Shown: positions 44,537-53,246, counted from the stretch's first letter. The stretch: DNA of 64,000 nucleotides from Aquabacter sp. L1I39 (GCF_017742835.1 NZ_CP072392.1:5270180-5334179); one strand, 5' to 3'. Notes: generated from the letters alone by a model not told the origin. A program made the numbers and translations.

Positions 44537-44929
44537 ATGGCCATCGTCACAGAGGCGCTCGTCGCCCTCCTCATCCTCATTGGCGCCTTCTTCCTGGTGG
44601 TCGGCGCGCTCGGCCTCTTCCGCCTGCCGGACATGATGCGCCGCCTGCATGGCCCCACCAAAGCGACCACGCTGGGCATTGGCGCGCTGCTGATCGCCTC
44701 CATGATCCATTTCACCAGCCTCACCGGCCGCTTCTCGGTGCATGAGTTGCTCATCACCCTGTTCCTGTTCCTCACCGCCCCGGTGAGCGCGCAGATGCTG
44801 GCCAAGGCGCACATGCTGCGGGACCGCCCGGAACAGGACCGCCTTTCCCCCACCGGCCGGCCGGTGGGCTGGGCCACCTTGAGCGAGGACGAGCCTCACG
44901 AGGAAGGAACGCGAACGCCGGCGGGATGA
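44537..44929 (+). CDS. mrpG: Mrp antiporter subunit G
   Basis: A 130-residue subunit with three helices. The segment GALGLFRLPDMMRRLHGPTK is the MrpG signature. GGAGG precedes the ATG. The C-terminal 35 residues are polar and cytosolic. Last gene of the six-gene mrp operon; a hairpin overlaps its stop. Confidence 0.94.
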   Translation: MAIVTEALVALLILIGAFFLVVGALGLFRLPDMMRRLHGPTKATTLGIGALLIASMIHFTSLTGRFSVHELLITLFLFLTAPVSAQMLAKAHMLRDRPEQDRLSPTGRPVGWATLSEDEPHEEGTRTPAG

Positions 44930-44940
44930 GCCGGCGTTCG
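44912..44940. terminator. Hairpin at the end of mrp operon
   Basis: Perfect 11-base stem (44912-44922 / 44930-44940) with a seven-base loop that includes the mrpG stop codon. No long T-run follows on either strand, so it may be a weak terminator or a stabilising structure between the convergent mrpG and SDR genes. Confidence 0.55.
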
Positions 44941-44947
44941 CGGGGGC

Positions 44948-45682
44948 TCACACCTGGGCGAGGCCGCCGTCGACGAAAACCTCTCCGCCGGTCATGAAGC
45001 TGCTGTCCGACGAAGCCAGGAAGGCAGCCACCGCGCCCGTCTCCGCCGGCTGACCCATGCGTCCGATGGGGGTGGTGCGCCCCAAGACCTCGAGCGCCTC
45101 CTCCCCCACCACGTCCACCGCCAGTTCCGTGCGGGTCGGTCCGGGCGAGAGCACGTTGACGCGGATGCCGGTGCCCTTCAGATCCAGCGCCCAGGTACGG
45201 GCGAGGTTGCGGACAGCCGCCTTGGTGGCGCTGTAGATGCTGAATTGCGGGGTGCCCATGACGCCGGTGGACGAGCCGGTGAGGATGATGGACCCGCCTT
45301 CCCGCATCAGAGGCAGTGCCTTCTGGACGGTGAAGACGAGGCCCTTCACGTTCACGTCGAAGATCTGGTCATAATGCTCCGGCGTGATCTCTCCGAGCGG
45401 GGCGAACAGGCCCGTCCCGGCATTGGCGAACACGATGTCGAGGCCGCCCCGCTCGGCCTTCACGGTGTCATAGAGGCGATCAAGATCGGCAAGGTCCGTC
45501 ACTGATCCGCGCACAGCGCGGGCGGAGGTGCCGAGGTCCTTCAAGGCCGCGTCCAGCACGTCCTGCCGCCGTCCGAAAAGATAGACGAAGGCGCCCTCCG
45601 CGATGAAGCGCTTCGCAGCGCCCAGGCCGATGCCGCTGCCGCCGCCCGTGATCACCGCCGTCTTGTTGTCCAGCCGTCTCAT
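44948..45682 (-). CDS. SDR family oxidoreductase
   Basis: A 244-residue classical short-chain dehydrogenase. NAD(P) loop TGGGSGIGLGAAKRF, FANAGTG, catalytic serine in ILTGSSTGVMG and YSATK, and the C-terminal GGEVFVDGGLAQV are complete. The loop FGRRQDVLDAAL with arginines after the second strand suggests NADPH preference. ATG at 45682 with AGGAG upstream. Divergent from an HxlR regulator, the usual layout for HxlR-controlled oxidoreductases responding to electrophiles. Substrate unknown. Confidence 0.92.
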   Translation of the reverse strand: MRRLDNKTAVITGGGSGIGLGAAKRFIAEGAFVYLFGRRQDVLDAALKDLGTSARAVRGSVTDLADLDRLYDTVKAERGGLDIVFANAGTGLFAPLGEITPEHYDQIFDVNVKGLVFTVQKALPLMREGGSIILTGSSTGVMGTPQFSIYSATKAAVRNLARTWALDLKGTGIRVNVLSPGPTRTELAVDVVGEEALEVLGRTTPIGRMGQPAETGAVAAFLASSDSSFMTGGEVFVDGGLAQV

Positions 45683-45719
45683 GATGTGCTCCTGCATTGA
45701 GGTTGCACATAGCTGGCGC

Positions 45720-45757
45720 CTTACCTACTTTCAGACAAGTATGCACCTTTTGGTAAG
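45720..45757. promoter_or_regulatory. Candidate HxlR operator between divergent SDR and hxlR
   Basis: CTTACC (45720-45725) and its inverted copy GGTAAG (45752-45757), with an inner ACTT-N6-AAGT, form a nested symmetric region in the 83-base intergenic space. Confidence 0.5.
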
Positions 45758-45765
45758 TACCCGGA

Positions 45766-46182
45766 ATGCCCACAGACCCGTCATTTCCCGCCGCGCCCGC
45801 TATCCAGGGATGCACCCCGACGCTGCCCGGCTTCACCTGCGGCCTTGATGCGACGCTGCGGGTGATCGCTGGCAAGTGGAAGCCCCTCATCCTCTATTTC
45901 GTCGCCCAAGGCGGCCCCACCCGCTATGGCGAACTGCGCCGCTCGATCCGCAATGTCAGCGACAAGATGCTGATCCAGCAGCTCAAGGAGCTGGAGGCGG
46001 ATGGCTTGGTGAAGCGGACCGATTACAAGGAAGTGCCGCCCCGGGTGGACTACAGCCTCACCCCGCGCGGCCAGACTCTCGCCCTGGCGCTGGTTCCCCT
46101 GTGCACCTGGGGCACCGAGAACATGGAGGAGGTGACGCGCATCTTCGCGGAACGGGCCGCCTGGCGCGCTGGGGCGGACTAG
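45766..46182 (+). CDS. HxlR-family transcriptional regulator
   Basis: A 138-residue winged-helix regulator. The HxlR core runs from about residue 25 to 120: GLDATLRVIAGKWKPLILYF, LRRSIRNVSDKMLIQQLKEL, DGLVKRTDYKEVPPRVDYSL. A cysteine lies at the N-terminal side (GCTPTLPGFTCG, two cysteines); in some relatives such cysteines sense quinones or aldehydes. Likely controls the divergent SDR gene. Confidence 0.92.
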   Translation: MPTDPSFPAAPAIQGCTPTLPGFTCGLDATLRVIAGKWKPLILYFVAQGGPTRYGELRRSIRNVSDKMLIQQLKELEADGLVKRTDYKEVPPRVDYSLTPRGQTLALALVPLCTWGTENMEEVTRIFAERAAWRAGAD

Positions 46183-46212
46183 GCGGCGCCTCTTTACAGC
46201 GCGCCCCTCCCC

Positions 46213-47133
46213 TCACCCGAGCGTGAGCCCGAGAGCGGCACAGGTCGCCTCGCTTTCGCGGGCCAGTTCCTCGAACTGGGCGGCGCGCCCATTGCCGGCG
46301 CGCCAGAAATAGCCCATGTCCCGGCTTGCGGGCCAACCGTCCAGCGTCAGCAGGGCGATATGGTCTGCGACGCGGAACTCGGAGCGGGCATAGAGCTCGG
46401 GGAAGAGCGACATGCCCATGCCCATGAGCACCATCTGGCGCAGGGCATCGAGGCTCGTGCCCTCATAGTCCTCGCGCATGTCCGCGCCATATGCGGCCGC
46501 AAGTTCCCGCCCCCGCTCGAACAGATGGTGGCCTCGCCCAAGCGTCAGCAGCCGCTCGCCACGCAGCGCATGGGGGTCCACATGCCCGGCGCTGGCGAGC
46601 GGATGATCCTTGGGTACGCCGAGAAAGATGGTCTCCCGGCACAGGCGCCGGAAAGTGACCGCGTGGGGGGAATCGGGAGCCGGTCCGAGGCCGCAATCGA
46701 GCACGCCTGCCACCACGTCCCGCAGGATCACAGAGGGGCGCTCCTCCTTGATGTAGATCTGAAGCGCCGGATAGCGCGCATGCAGCGTCGGCAGCAGATT
46801 GGGTAGGAAATAGGGGCCGAAGGTGGGGGCGACGCCCAGGCGGATGAGCCCGCCCAGGTTCCGGTTGCCGCTCGCCGCCATGGCGACGATGTCGTCGAGG
46901 GAGAGCAGGATGCCTCGGGCGGCCGCGATCACCTGCGCGCCCACCGGTGTCGGCTGCACCCGCCCCGGCGTGCGGTCAAATAGGGTGGCGCCCAGTTGAG
47001 CCTCCAGCTGCGCGATCTGCACGGAAAGGGTGGGCTGCGAGACATGGCAGCGCCGCGCCGCCGCGCCGAAATGGCCGGTCTCGGCCAGAGCCACCGTATA
47101 TTCGAGCTGACGATGGGTCGGTCTGAACGCCAT
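46213..47133 (-). CDS. LysR-family regulator, OxyR-like without redox cysteines
   Basis: A 306-residue LysR protein. HTH: RPTHRQLEYTVALAETGHFG, AARRCHVSQPTLSVQIAQLE. The effector domain resembles OxyR overall (LGVAPTFGPYFLPNLLPTLH, and LLTLGRGHHLFERGRELAAA at the position of the E. coli redox loop). But neither of the two reactive cysteines of OxyR is present there, so peroxide sensing by disulfide is unlikely. ATG at 47133 is chosen; an upstream TTG at 47151 is possible. Divergent from a small gene at 47230, its likely first target. Confidence 0.88.
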   Translation of the reverse strand: MAFRPTHRQLEYTVALAETGHFGAAARRCHVSQPTLSVQIAQLEAQLGATLFDRTPGRVQPTPVGAQVIAAARGILLSLDDIVAMAASGNRNLGGLIRLGVAPTFGPYFLPNLLPTLHARYPALQIYIKEERPSVILRDVVAGVLDCGLGPAPDSPHAVTFRRLCRETIFLGVPKDHPLASAGHVDPHALRGERLLTLGRGHHLFERGRELAAAYGADMREDYEGTSLDALRQMVLMGMGMSLFPELYARSEFRVADHIALLTLDGWPASRDMGYFWRAGNGRAAQFEELARESEATCAALGLTLG

Positions 47134-47229
47134 GGCGATAGCTTCACTCAATCGAGATTATTGAAACTATGCATTGGAGCTATAGAGCCGTCCACTCCAT
47201 CCTGTGCAGGTCGAAAGGAGGATTTTGAC

Positions 47230-47466
47230 GTGGACACGTTCCTGAAGTCCCTGACCACGCGTCGCTCGCTGCTTGATGCCGAGATGCAGGCGGAGCGGGA
47301 GCGGGAAGAGCCCGATGGCGAACGCATCCTGGCGCTGCGGCGGATGAAGCACCAGCTTGGTGCCCAGATCGAATATATCCGCCGCGAAGGTCGTCAGATC
47401 GCCGATGTGATGGTGGTCCGCAAGAGGCGCCGCTTCGCCGACCTCAAGCCCACTTTGCTGCGCTGA
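47230..47466 (+). CDS. Small YdcH/DUF465-like helical protein
   Basis: A 78-residue, highly charged, all-helical protein: FLKSLTTRRSLLDAEMQAER, then ILALRRMKHQLGAQIEYIRR. The pattern of a short helical hairpin with LxxxHxxLxxxI is like DUF465 (YdcH), but identification is tentative. The GTG start at 47230 has an excellent ribosome site (AAGGAGG, seven to eight bases upstream), which supports a real gene. Divergent from the LysR regulator with a 96-base intergenic region. Confidence 0.65.
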   Translation: MDTFLKSLTTRRSLLDAEMQAEREREEPDGERILALRRMKHQLGAQIEYIRREGRQIADVMVVRKRRRFADLKPTLLR

Positions 47467-47536
47467 GGCCTCTCGCCTCGCCTTCCCATCAGTCCCGAAC
47501 CGAGGTCCGGGCCCCTCTGACGGCATCAGCCGCCAT

Positions 47537-47615
47537 GTCGGTCCTCCCCACCCACCGACCATCCGGGCGGATGTTTGCCGCAGGCGGTCCGCAGCGCGTG
47601 CCCCCGCGCTGCGGA
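47537..47615 (+). promoter_or_regulatory. Two hairpins in the leader of the TerC gene
   Basis: First stem 47537-47542 / 47554-47559, second a perfect 11-base stem 47588-47598 / 47605-47615 with loop TGCCCC. They lie between the small gene ending at 47466 and the TerC start at 47657; the second could terminate the upstream transcript or form part of a leader. TerC-type genes are often under Mn-sensing leaders, but I cannot match the known consensus here. Confidence 0.45.
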
Positions 47616-47656
47616 TCTTCCTGTGCGTGCATCGCCGGCCCTGAACCGAGGATCAC

Positions 47657-48643
47657 ATGGACACCCTGATCGCCCTCTTTACCGCCGAAATGGTGGGCAA
47701 GCCGCTGTGGCTCTGGCTCAGTTTTCTCGGCATCGTCTTCGTGCTGCTGGCCTTCGACCTTGGCGTGCTCAACAAGGGCAACAAGGAACTCGGCATCGCC
47801 GAAAGCCTGAAGCTGTCCGCCTTCTACATCGCCGTTGCCGTCGTTTTCGGTGGCTGGATCTGGTACTCCATGGGCCCGGTGGCCAGCATGCAGTACTTCA
47901 CGGGCTATGCCATCGAGAAAGCGCTGTCCATCGACAACGTCTTCGTCATCTCCCTGATCTTCAGTTACTTCGCCATTCCGCGCATCTACCAGTATCGCGC
48001 ACTGGTGTGGGGCATCATCGCCGTGCTGGTGCTGCGCGGCATCATGATCGGCGTCGGCGCGGCGCTGGTGCAGGAATATGACTGGGTGCTGCTGCTGTTC
48101 GGCGCGTTCCTGATCGGCACGGGCATCAAGATGCTGGTGGTGAAGGAAGGCGATGCGGACGTGTCCCGCAACCCTGTGGTCCGGCTGCTCTCGCGCTATC
48201 TGCGGGTGACGCCTCAGCTCCATGGCGAGCGCTTCTTCGTGCGCCAGCCCCATCCGTCGACCGGCAAGATCGTGCTGTGGGTGACGCCGCTCTTCGTGGC
48301 CCTCATCGTGATCAATATCGCGGATCTGGTTTTCGCGGTGGACTCGGTGCCAGCCATCTTCGCCATCACCACCGACACCTATATCGTGTTCACCGCCAAC
48401 ATCATGGCCATCCTGGGCCTGCGTGCCCTCTACTTTGCGCTGGCCGCCATGGTCCACCGCTTCGAGTATCTGAAGTATGCCCTGGCGCTCGTGCTCGTCT
48501 TCATCGGCGGCAAGATCTTCTGGAACTACTTCTACGGCAAGCTCGACCCGGCCATTTCTCTGGGCGTGACCCTGGCCATGATCGGCGGCGGCATCGCCTA
48601 CTCTCTGTGGAAGACCGGCCGGAGCGCCGCCAGCGTCCACTGA
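47657..48643 (+). CDS. TerC/Alx family membrane protein
   Basis: A 328-residue protein with about nine membrane helices. TerC hallmarks: LGIVFVLLAFDLGVLNK, AIEKALSIDNVFVISLIFSY, VRGIM-like VLRGIMIGVGAAL, and NIADLVFAVDSVPAIFAITT with conserved acidic residues, then FTANIMAILGLRALYFALAA. Proteins of this family export manganese or insert metals into secreted proteins and are induced at high pH or Mn. ATG at 47657 after GAGGATC. Followed by two terminator-like hairpins. Confidence 0.93.
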   Translation: MDTLIALFTAEMVGKPLWLWLSFLGIVFVLLAFDLGVLNKGNKELGIAESLKLSAFYIAVAVVFGGWIWYSMGPVASMQYFTGYAIEKALSIDNVFVISLIFSYFAIPRIYQYRALVWGIIAVLVLRGIMIGVGAALVQEYDWVLLLFGAFLIGTGIKMLVVKEGDADVSRNPVVRLLSRYLRVTPQLHGERFFVRQPHPSTGKIVLWVTPLFVALIVINIADLVFAVDSVPAIFAITTDTYIVFTANIMAILGLRALYFALAAMVHRFEYLKYALALVLVFIGGKIFWNYFYGKLDPAISLGVTLAMIGGGIAYSLWKTGRSAASVH

Positions 48644-48648
48644 CCTTA

Positions 48649-48712
48649 GCCGGCGGCCCTGCCGCCGGCGATCCCACAACACCCCCCAAGGCCGGCCCTT
48701 GTGCCGGCCTTG
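48649..48712 (+). terminator. Double hairpin terminator after TerC gene
   Basis: Two perfect stems in tandem: nine bases (48649-48657 / 48661-48669, loop CCT) and ten bases (48687-48696 / 48703-48712, loop CCTTGT). No long T-run, but position just after the stop at 48643 fits transcription termination. Confidence 0.7.
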
Positions 48713-48765
48713 GCTTGTCCGGACCATCCCGCCTGCACCCGGACCGGTTCACCGGTGGCCGAAAA

Positions 48766-49761
48766 TCAGAGTCCCTGGAAGGGGAGCGTGAGCGCCGCCA
48801 CCCGGAATCCGATATTCCCGCTGCTGCTCGCCGCCGTGTTGGAGGTGCGCGCCGCCACCCGGTAACGGTTGCAATAGGAGCTGTGGCACAGATAGGAGCC
48901 GCCGCGCATGGACCGGCTGTCCCCCGGCCCCTCATGCAAAGGGTCGTGGTCAGCGGTCACGCGGTGATAGTCGCGGCTGAAGACATCCCGGCACCATTCC
49001 CACACATTGCCCGCCATGTTGAAGAGCCCGTAGCCGTTCGGGGCGAAGGCACGGACGGGGGCGGTGCCCACGAAGCCGTCGTCGGCCGTGTTGTGGTCGG
49101 GAAAGGTGCCTTGCCAGATGTTGCAGCGATGCACGCCGTCGGGGGTCAGCGCGTTGCCCCAGGGATAGAGCTGGCCCTCCAGCCCGCCGCGGGCGGCATA
49201 TTCCCATTCCGCCTCGCTCAGGAGGCGGGTGCCCGACCAGGCGCAGAAGGCCATGGCATCGTTCCAGGAGACGTGCACCACCGGGTGATCGGAGCGATCG
49301 AGAACGGTGGTGCCGGGCCCTTCCGGCTGTGCCCAATAGGCGAACGGCACCGGTAGCCACCAGGGCACCTCAGCCGGCACCCGCGCGATGCGGGCGGCGC
49401 TCTCGGGCGGCACCAGCGCATGGAACACATAGGACCAGTTGAAGCGCTCGGCCTCGGTCATATAGCCGGTGTCGCGGACGAAATCGGCGAACTGGGCATT
49501 GGTGACCGCATAGGCGGAGACGGCGAACGGGCTCAGCGTCACCGGCCGCGCCGGTCCCTCGCCGTCGCCGGCAAAGCCTTCCGCGCCGGACGTGCCCATC
49601 AGGAATCGCCCGCCGGGCAGCGCCACCCAGCGAAAGGCGGTTCCCCGCCCCGCGCGGGGCGGCGGCGGCACGGCCTCAGTCCCGCCGCCGCGGCGCGCGC
49701 AGCAGCAGGTCGGGGCGCCGCCGGCTGCGTCCTGCGTCCCGCTGCGGCGGGCCTCGCTCAC
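48766..49761 (-). CDS. Formylglycine-generating enzyme (sulfatase-activating)
   Basis: A 331-residue FGE-sulfatase-domain protein. It oxidises the active-site cysteine of a sulfatase to formylglycine using O2 and copper. Core motifs: FRWVALPGGRFLMGTSG, HPVVHVSWNDAMAFCAWSG, LLSEAEWEYAARGG, LFNMAGNVWEWCRD, and RGGSYLCHSSYCNRYRV with the two catalytic cysteines (about 292 and 297, spaced five as in known FGEs). The first 40 residues are polar, with three adjacent cysteines, and have no signal peptide, so it is cytoplasmic. GTG start overlaps the sulfatase stop (GTGA). Confidence 0.93.
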   Translation of the reverse strand: MSEARRSGTQDAAGGAPTCCCARRGGGTEAVPPPPRAGRGTAFRWVALPGGRFLMGTSGAEGFAGDGEGPARPVTLSPFAVSAYAVTNAQFADFVRDTGYMTEAERFNWSYVFHALVPPESAARIARVPAEVPWWLPVPFAYWAQPEGPGTTVLDRSDHPVVHVSWNDAMAFCAWSGTRLLSEAEWEYAARGGLEGQLYPWGNALTPDGVHRCNIWQGTFPDHNTADDGFVGTAPVRAFAPNGYGLFNMAGNVWEWCRDVFSRDYHRVTADHDPLHEGPGDSRSMRGGSYLCHSSYCNRYRVAARTSNTAASSSGNIGFRVAALTLPFQGL

Positions 49762-51395
49762 GCCTCCTCCTCTTCCCAGAAGGCGGCGGCCCCCTGGGCC
49801 TTCATCAGCTCCAGGATCTTCTCGCGCGGGATGACGCCGCAGCGCTCGGCCCAGGCCTGGTAGAGCGCGATCATCTCCGTGACCCGCTCGGGATGCTCCG
49901 CGGAAAGGTCGTGCAGCTCGGTGCGATCAGCCTCCATGTCATAGAGCTCCCAGGGGCCGGGATACTTGCGCACCAGCTTCCACTGGCCGACGCGCACCGC
50001 CGCATTGCCCTCGTGCTCCCAGAACATGGGGGTATCGCGCGTGTCATCCTGCGGGAAGGAGCGCGCCAGACTCTCCCCCTCGCACGGTAGGATGTCATTG
50101 CCCGCGTGGGTCTGCGGATAGGCGGCACCGGTGATGTCGAGGATGGTCGCCATGATGTCCGGCAACTGGCCGGGCATGTGGCGCAGCTCGCCGCCCGCCG
50201 TGATGCGTGCCGGCCAGTGCAGGATCAGCGGGGTGGCGATGCCGCCCTCGTGGACCCAATGCTTGTAGAGCCGGAACGGCGTGTTGGAGAGGTTGGCCCA
50301 GGCCACCCCGTAGCTCTGATAGGTATCCTCGGCGCCCGGCATGATCTCAGGGATGTTTCCGAAGCGCACCGGACGGCCGTCGCGGGTCTTTTCCTGCGCG
50401 ATCATCAGGTCCTCGACCAGCACCTGGGGCGTCACATCATCGGGAATATCCTCGGCGCAGGCGCCGTTGTCGGACAGGAAGATGACGAGCGTGTCGTCCA
50501 TCTGCCCGGTATCCTCCAGCGCTTTGAGCACCCGGCCGATGCCCTGGTCCATGCGGTCGATCTGGGCGGCATAGACCTCCATGCAGCGGGCAAGCCATTC
50601 CCGCTCCTGCGCATCCGTCCATGGCGGCTGGGTGGGATCGCGCTCGGTCAGCTTCCAGTTGGGGTGGATGATCCCCGCCTTGATCATGCGCGCGAGGCGC
50701 TCCTCGCGCAGCGTGTCCCACCCGGCATCGAACCGGCCCTTATACTTGGCGATGTCCTCGGGATGGGCGTGGAGCGGCCAGTGGGGCGCCGTATAGGCCA
50801 CATATTGGAAGAAGGGCGTGCCGGGATTGTCCCGCGCGTGGCGGTGGATGAAGTCGGCCGCCTCGTCGGAGATGGCGTCGGTATAGAAGAAGTTCGGATC
50901 TTCCACCGCCTCGTGCTCGGCATTGGCATTGCCGCGGGTGAGCGTATTGGGCCAGTAGAAGCTGCCGGCCCCGATGATGGTGCCGTAGAATTCGTCGAAG
51001 CCGCGCTGGAGCGGCCAGGTGTCGGTGGGCTCGGTGAGATTGGAAGCCACATGCCACTTGCCGGTCAGCCGGGTGCGGTAGCCGGCCTTGCGCAGCACCT
51101 CCGCGATGGTCACGCAATTCTTGTTCAGATTGCCCGCATAGCCTTCCGGCCCGGTGCTGTAGGTCAGGATGCCGATGCCGGTCTGGTGGGGATGCAGGCC
51201 CGTGAGCAGCGAGGCGCGCGACGGGCTGCAGCGGGCGGTGTTGTAGAATTGGGAATAGCGCAGGCCGTTTGCGGCCAGGCGGTCGAGGTTGGGGGTCTCG
51301 ATCTCGCCGCCATAGCAGCCGATGTCGGAAAAGCCCATGTCGTCATTGAGGATGAGGACGATGTTGGGGCGCTTGGAAGTGGGCGCGTCAGGCAT
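49758..51395 (-). CDS. Arylsulfatase-type sulfatase, cytoplasmic
   Basis: A 545-residue alkaline-phosphatase-fold sulfatase, hydrolysing sulfate esters. The formylglycine motif is CSPSRASLLTG (cysteine about 56), metal-binding aspartates in NIVLILNDDMGFSDIGCYGG and the later FLSDNGAC; GKWHVAS supplies another active-site lysine/histidine. Length and motifs are close to Pseudomonas AtsA. There is no signal peptide, so the substrate must be imported. ATG at 51395 with GGGAG upstream. Downstream partner FGE is translationally coupled; upstream is a GntR regulator and an ABC importer on the same strand. Confidence 0.93.
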   Translation of the reverse strand: MPDAPTSKRPNIVLILNDDMGFSDIGCYGGEIETPNLDRLAANGLRYSQFYNTARCSPSRASLLTGLHPHQTGIGILTYSTGPEGYAGNLNKNCVTIAEVLRKAGYRTRLTGKWHVASNLTEPTDTWPLQRGFDEFYGTIIGAGSFYWPNTLTRGNANAEHEAVEDPNFFYTDAISDEAADFIHRHARDNPGTPFFQYVAYTAPHWPLHAHPEDIAKYKGRFDAGWDTLREERLARMIKAGIIHPNWKLTERDPTQPPWTDAQEREWLARCMEVYAAQIDRMDQGIGRVLKALEDTGQMDDTLVIFLSDNGACAEDIPDDVTPQVLVEDLMIAQEKTRDGRPVRFGNIPEIMPGAEDTYQSYGVAWANLSNTPFRLYKHWVHEGGIATPLILHWPARITAGGELRHMPGQLPDIMATILDITGAAYPQTHAGNDILPCEGESLARSFPQDDTRDTPMFWEHEGNAAVRVGQWKLVRKYPGPWELYDMEADRTELHDLSAEHPERVTEMIALYQAWAERCGVIPREKILELMKAQGAAAFWEEEEA

Positions 51396-51425
51396 GGAAG
51401 GCTCCCGGGCGCGGCGTGACCTTGG

Positions 51426-52190
51426 TCACGACCGCCGCGTCAGATTGATGGTGAAGCGGAAATAGTCGGGCAGGTAGACCGAGCGCAGCAGCTCCAGCGG
51501 CCGGCCCTCCCGCGAGATGGTCAGGCGCTCCATGGCGAGCAGCGGGTCCCGGGGGGCGATGCCGAGGACACCGGCGGTGGCCTCGTCCGCAAGGGTCGCG
51601 GAGATGCTCTGGCTGGCCTCCTTGATATTGAGGCCGAGCTCCTCCTCGAACACCCGGTACATGAGGATGGAGACGAGGTCGCGCGTCTCCAGCTCCAGGC
51701 CGATGTCGGGGGGATAGAAGGCGTGCTCGATGGCGATGGGGATGTCGTCCGCCAGCCGCACGCGCTTCAATTCCCACACGGCGCGTTCCTTAAGGGCCTC
51801 GCGCACGGCCTCGTGATGGGTGTTGGTCATGCCCTTGTGGAGGATGCGCGCGCCGGGCTCGAAGCCGGCGTCGCGAATGGTCTCCGAGAAGCCCATCAGC
51901 CGGCCCAGCCAGTTTTCCGGCTTGTTGGACTTCAGGAACGTGCCGCGGCCGCGCTCACGGGCGAACATGCCCTCGGCCACAAGGGGTTGGATGGCGTGGC
52001 GGATGGTGATGCGGCTCACGCCGAAATGCTTCACCAATTCCGCTTCCGGCATCAGCCGGCCCTCGGCGTCGATGAGCTTTCCTTCGCGCACCTGGCTGCG
52101 GATGGCTTCGCGCACCTGGATGTGGAGCGGCCCGCCAGCGGCGGGAGGGGCGGCGTCACGCGCGGCCTTGCCCTTCAAAGGCGTCAGCAT
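51426..52190 (-). CDS. GntR-family (HutC/UTRA) transcriptional regulator
   Basis: A 254-residue regulator. The N-terminal winged HTH covers about residues 22-92 (GPLHIQVREAIRSQVREGKL, LVKHFGVSRITIRHAIQPLV, RGRGTFL). The UTRA ligand-binding domain follows (GRLMGFSETIRDAGFEPGAR, ...LGLNIKEASQSISATLADEA, PRDPLLAMERLT). It starts three bases after the ABC ATPase stop and 30 bases before the sulfatase, so it is embedded in the operon it most likely controls. Candidate binding sites lie upstream of the first gene (56443-56470). Confidence 0.93.
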   Translation of the reverse strand: MLTPLKGKAARDAAPPAAGGPLHIQVREAIRSQVREGKLIDAEGRLMPEAELVKHFGVSRITIRHAIQPLVAEGMFARERGRGTFLKSNKPENWLGRLMGFSETIRDAGFEPGARILHKGMTNTHHEAVREALKERAVWELKRVRLADDIPIAIEHAFYPPDIGLELETRDLVSILMYRVFEEELGLNIKEASQSISATLADEATAGVLGIAPRDPLLAMERLTISREGRPLELLRSVYLPDYFRFTINLTRRS

Positions 52191-52193
52191 GGG

Positions 52194-53246
52194 TCAGATC
52201 CGGCGGCGGGTGATGGGGTCGAACAGGTGGATGTCCTGCGGGGCGAAGGAGACGGCCATGGTCTCCCCCTCGCGGGGCAGCGGGAAACGGTCATACCGGG
52301 CGCGCAGGGGCATCCCGTCCAGTGTCAAATCCAGGATGGCGGCATCGCCGAGATTTTCCACCACCTCCACGCAGACGGGGATGCCCTCCGGGTCGAAGCG
52401 CACGGCGCTCGGGCGGATGCCCACCACCACCTCGCGGCCCGCCTCCAGGGGCGCCGCCAACGGCACGTGCCGCCCGCCGATGAGCACGCCGCCGGCTGTC
52501 GTGCGGGTGGCCAGGAGGTTCATGGGCGGGCTGCCGATGAAGGCCGCCACCTCGATGCAATTGGGGGCGGCGAACACCTCCGCGGGACGCCCGATCTGGC
52601 GGATCTCTCCCTCCTGGAACACGGCCATGCGGTCGGCGAGGGTCATCGCCTCCTCCTGGTCGTGGGTCACATAGACCGCCGTGACCCCGAGCGACCGCTG
52701 CAGCTTCTTCAGCTCCACGCGGGTGGCGAGGCGCAGCATGGCATCGAGGTTGGAGAGCGGCTCGTCCAGCAGGAACAGCCGCGCCTTGCGCACGATTGCA
52801 CGGGCCAGCGCGCAGCGCTGCTGCTGGCCGCCGGACAGCTGGCCGGGCTTGCGGTCGAGCAGATGGTCGATCTTCACCTTCGCCGCCGCCTCGCGCACGG
52901 CGGGGGCGATCTCGGCCTTCGGCACCTTCGCCATTTCGAGCGGGAAGGCGATGTTCTCGGCCACGCTCATGTGCGGATAGAGGGCGTAGCTCTGGAACAC
53001 CATGGCCACGTCCCGCGCCCGCGCATCGGCGCCGGTGACATCCTCCCCGTCCAGCAGGATGCGCCCGGAGGTGGGTGCGTCGAGCCCGGCAAGGATCCTC
53101 AGCGTCGTGCTCTTGCCGGAGCCGGAGGGGCCGAGCATGGCGAAGAATTCGCCGGGGCGGATCTCCACGTCGATGCCCTTCAGCGCCTCGAACGTGCCGT
53201 GCCGCTTGACGATGTTTTCCATCTGGACCAGTCCGCGCGCGGTCAT
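52194..53246 (-). CDS. Sugar-type ABC transporter ATP-binding protein (MalK/UgpC class)
   Basis: A 350-residue ATPase. Walker [11 protein letters not shown]-loop [13 protein letters not shown], signature [14 protein letters not shown], Walker [14 protein letters not shown]-loop [15 protein letters not shown]. The C-terminal OB/TOBE domain (about 240-350) is typical of CUT1 importers that bind regulators or inhibitors. ATG at 53246 overlaps the permease stop (ATGA) and has GGAGGAGG upstream. Confidence 0.95.
   Translation of the reverse strand: MTARGLVQMENIVKRHGTFEALKGIDVEIRPGEFFAMLGPSGSGKSTTLRILAGLDAPTSGRILLDGEDVTGADARARDVAMVFQSYALYPHMSVAENIAFPLEMAKVPKAEIAPAVREAAAKVKIDHLLDRKPGQLSGGQQQRCALARAIVRKARLFLLDEPLSNLDAMLRLATRVELKKLQRSLGVTAVYVTHDQEEAMTLADRMAVFQEGEIRQIGRPAEVFAAPNCIEVAAFIGSPPMNLLATRTTAGGVLIGGRHVPLAAPLEAGREVVVGIRPSAVRFDPEGIPVCVEVVENLGDAAILDLTLDGMPLRARYDRFPLPREGETMAVSFAPQDIHLFDPITRRRI

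Noticed and set aside
47467..47656. yybP-ykoY manganese riboswitch upstream of the TerC gene
   Set aside because: The expected conserved loop sequences could not be recognised; only simple hairpins are visible.
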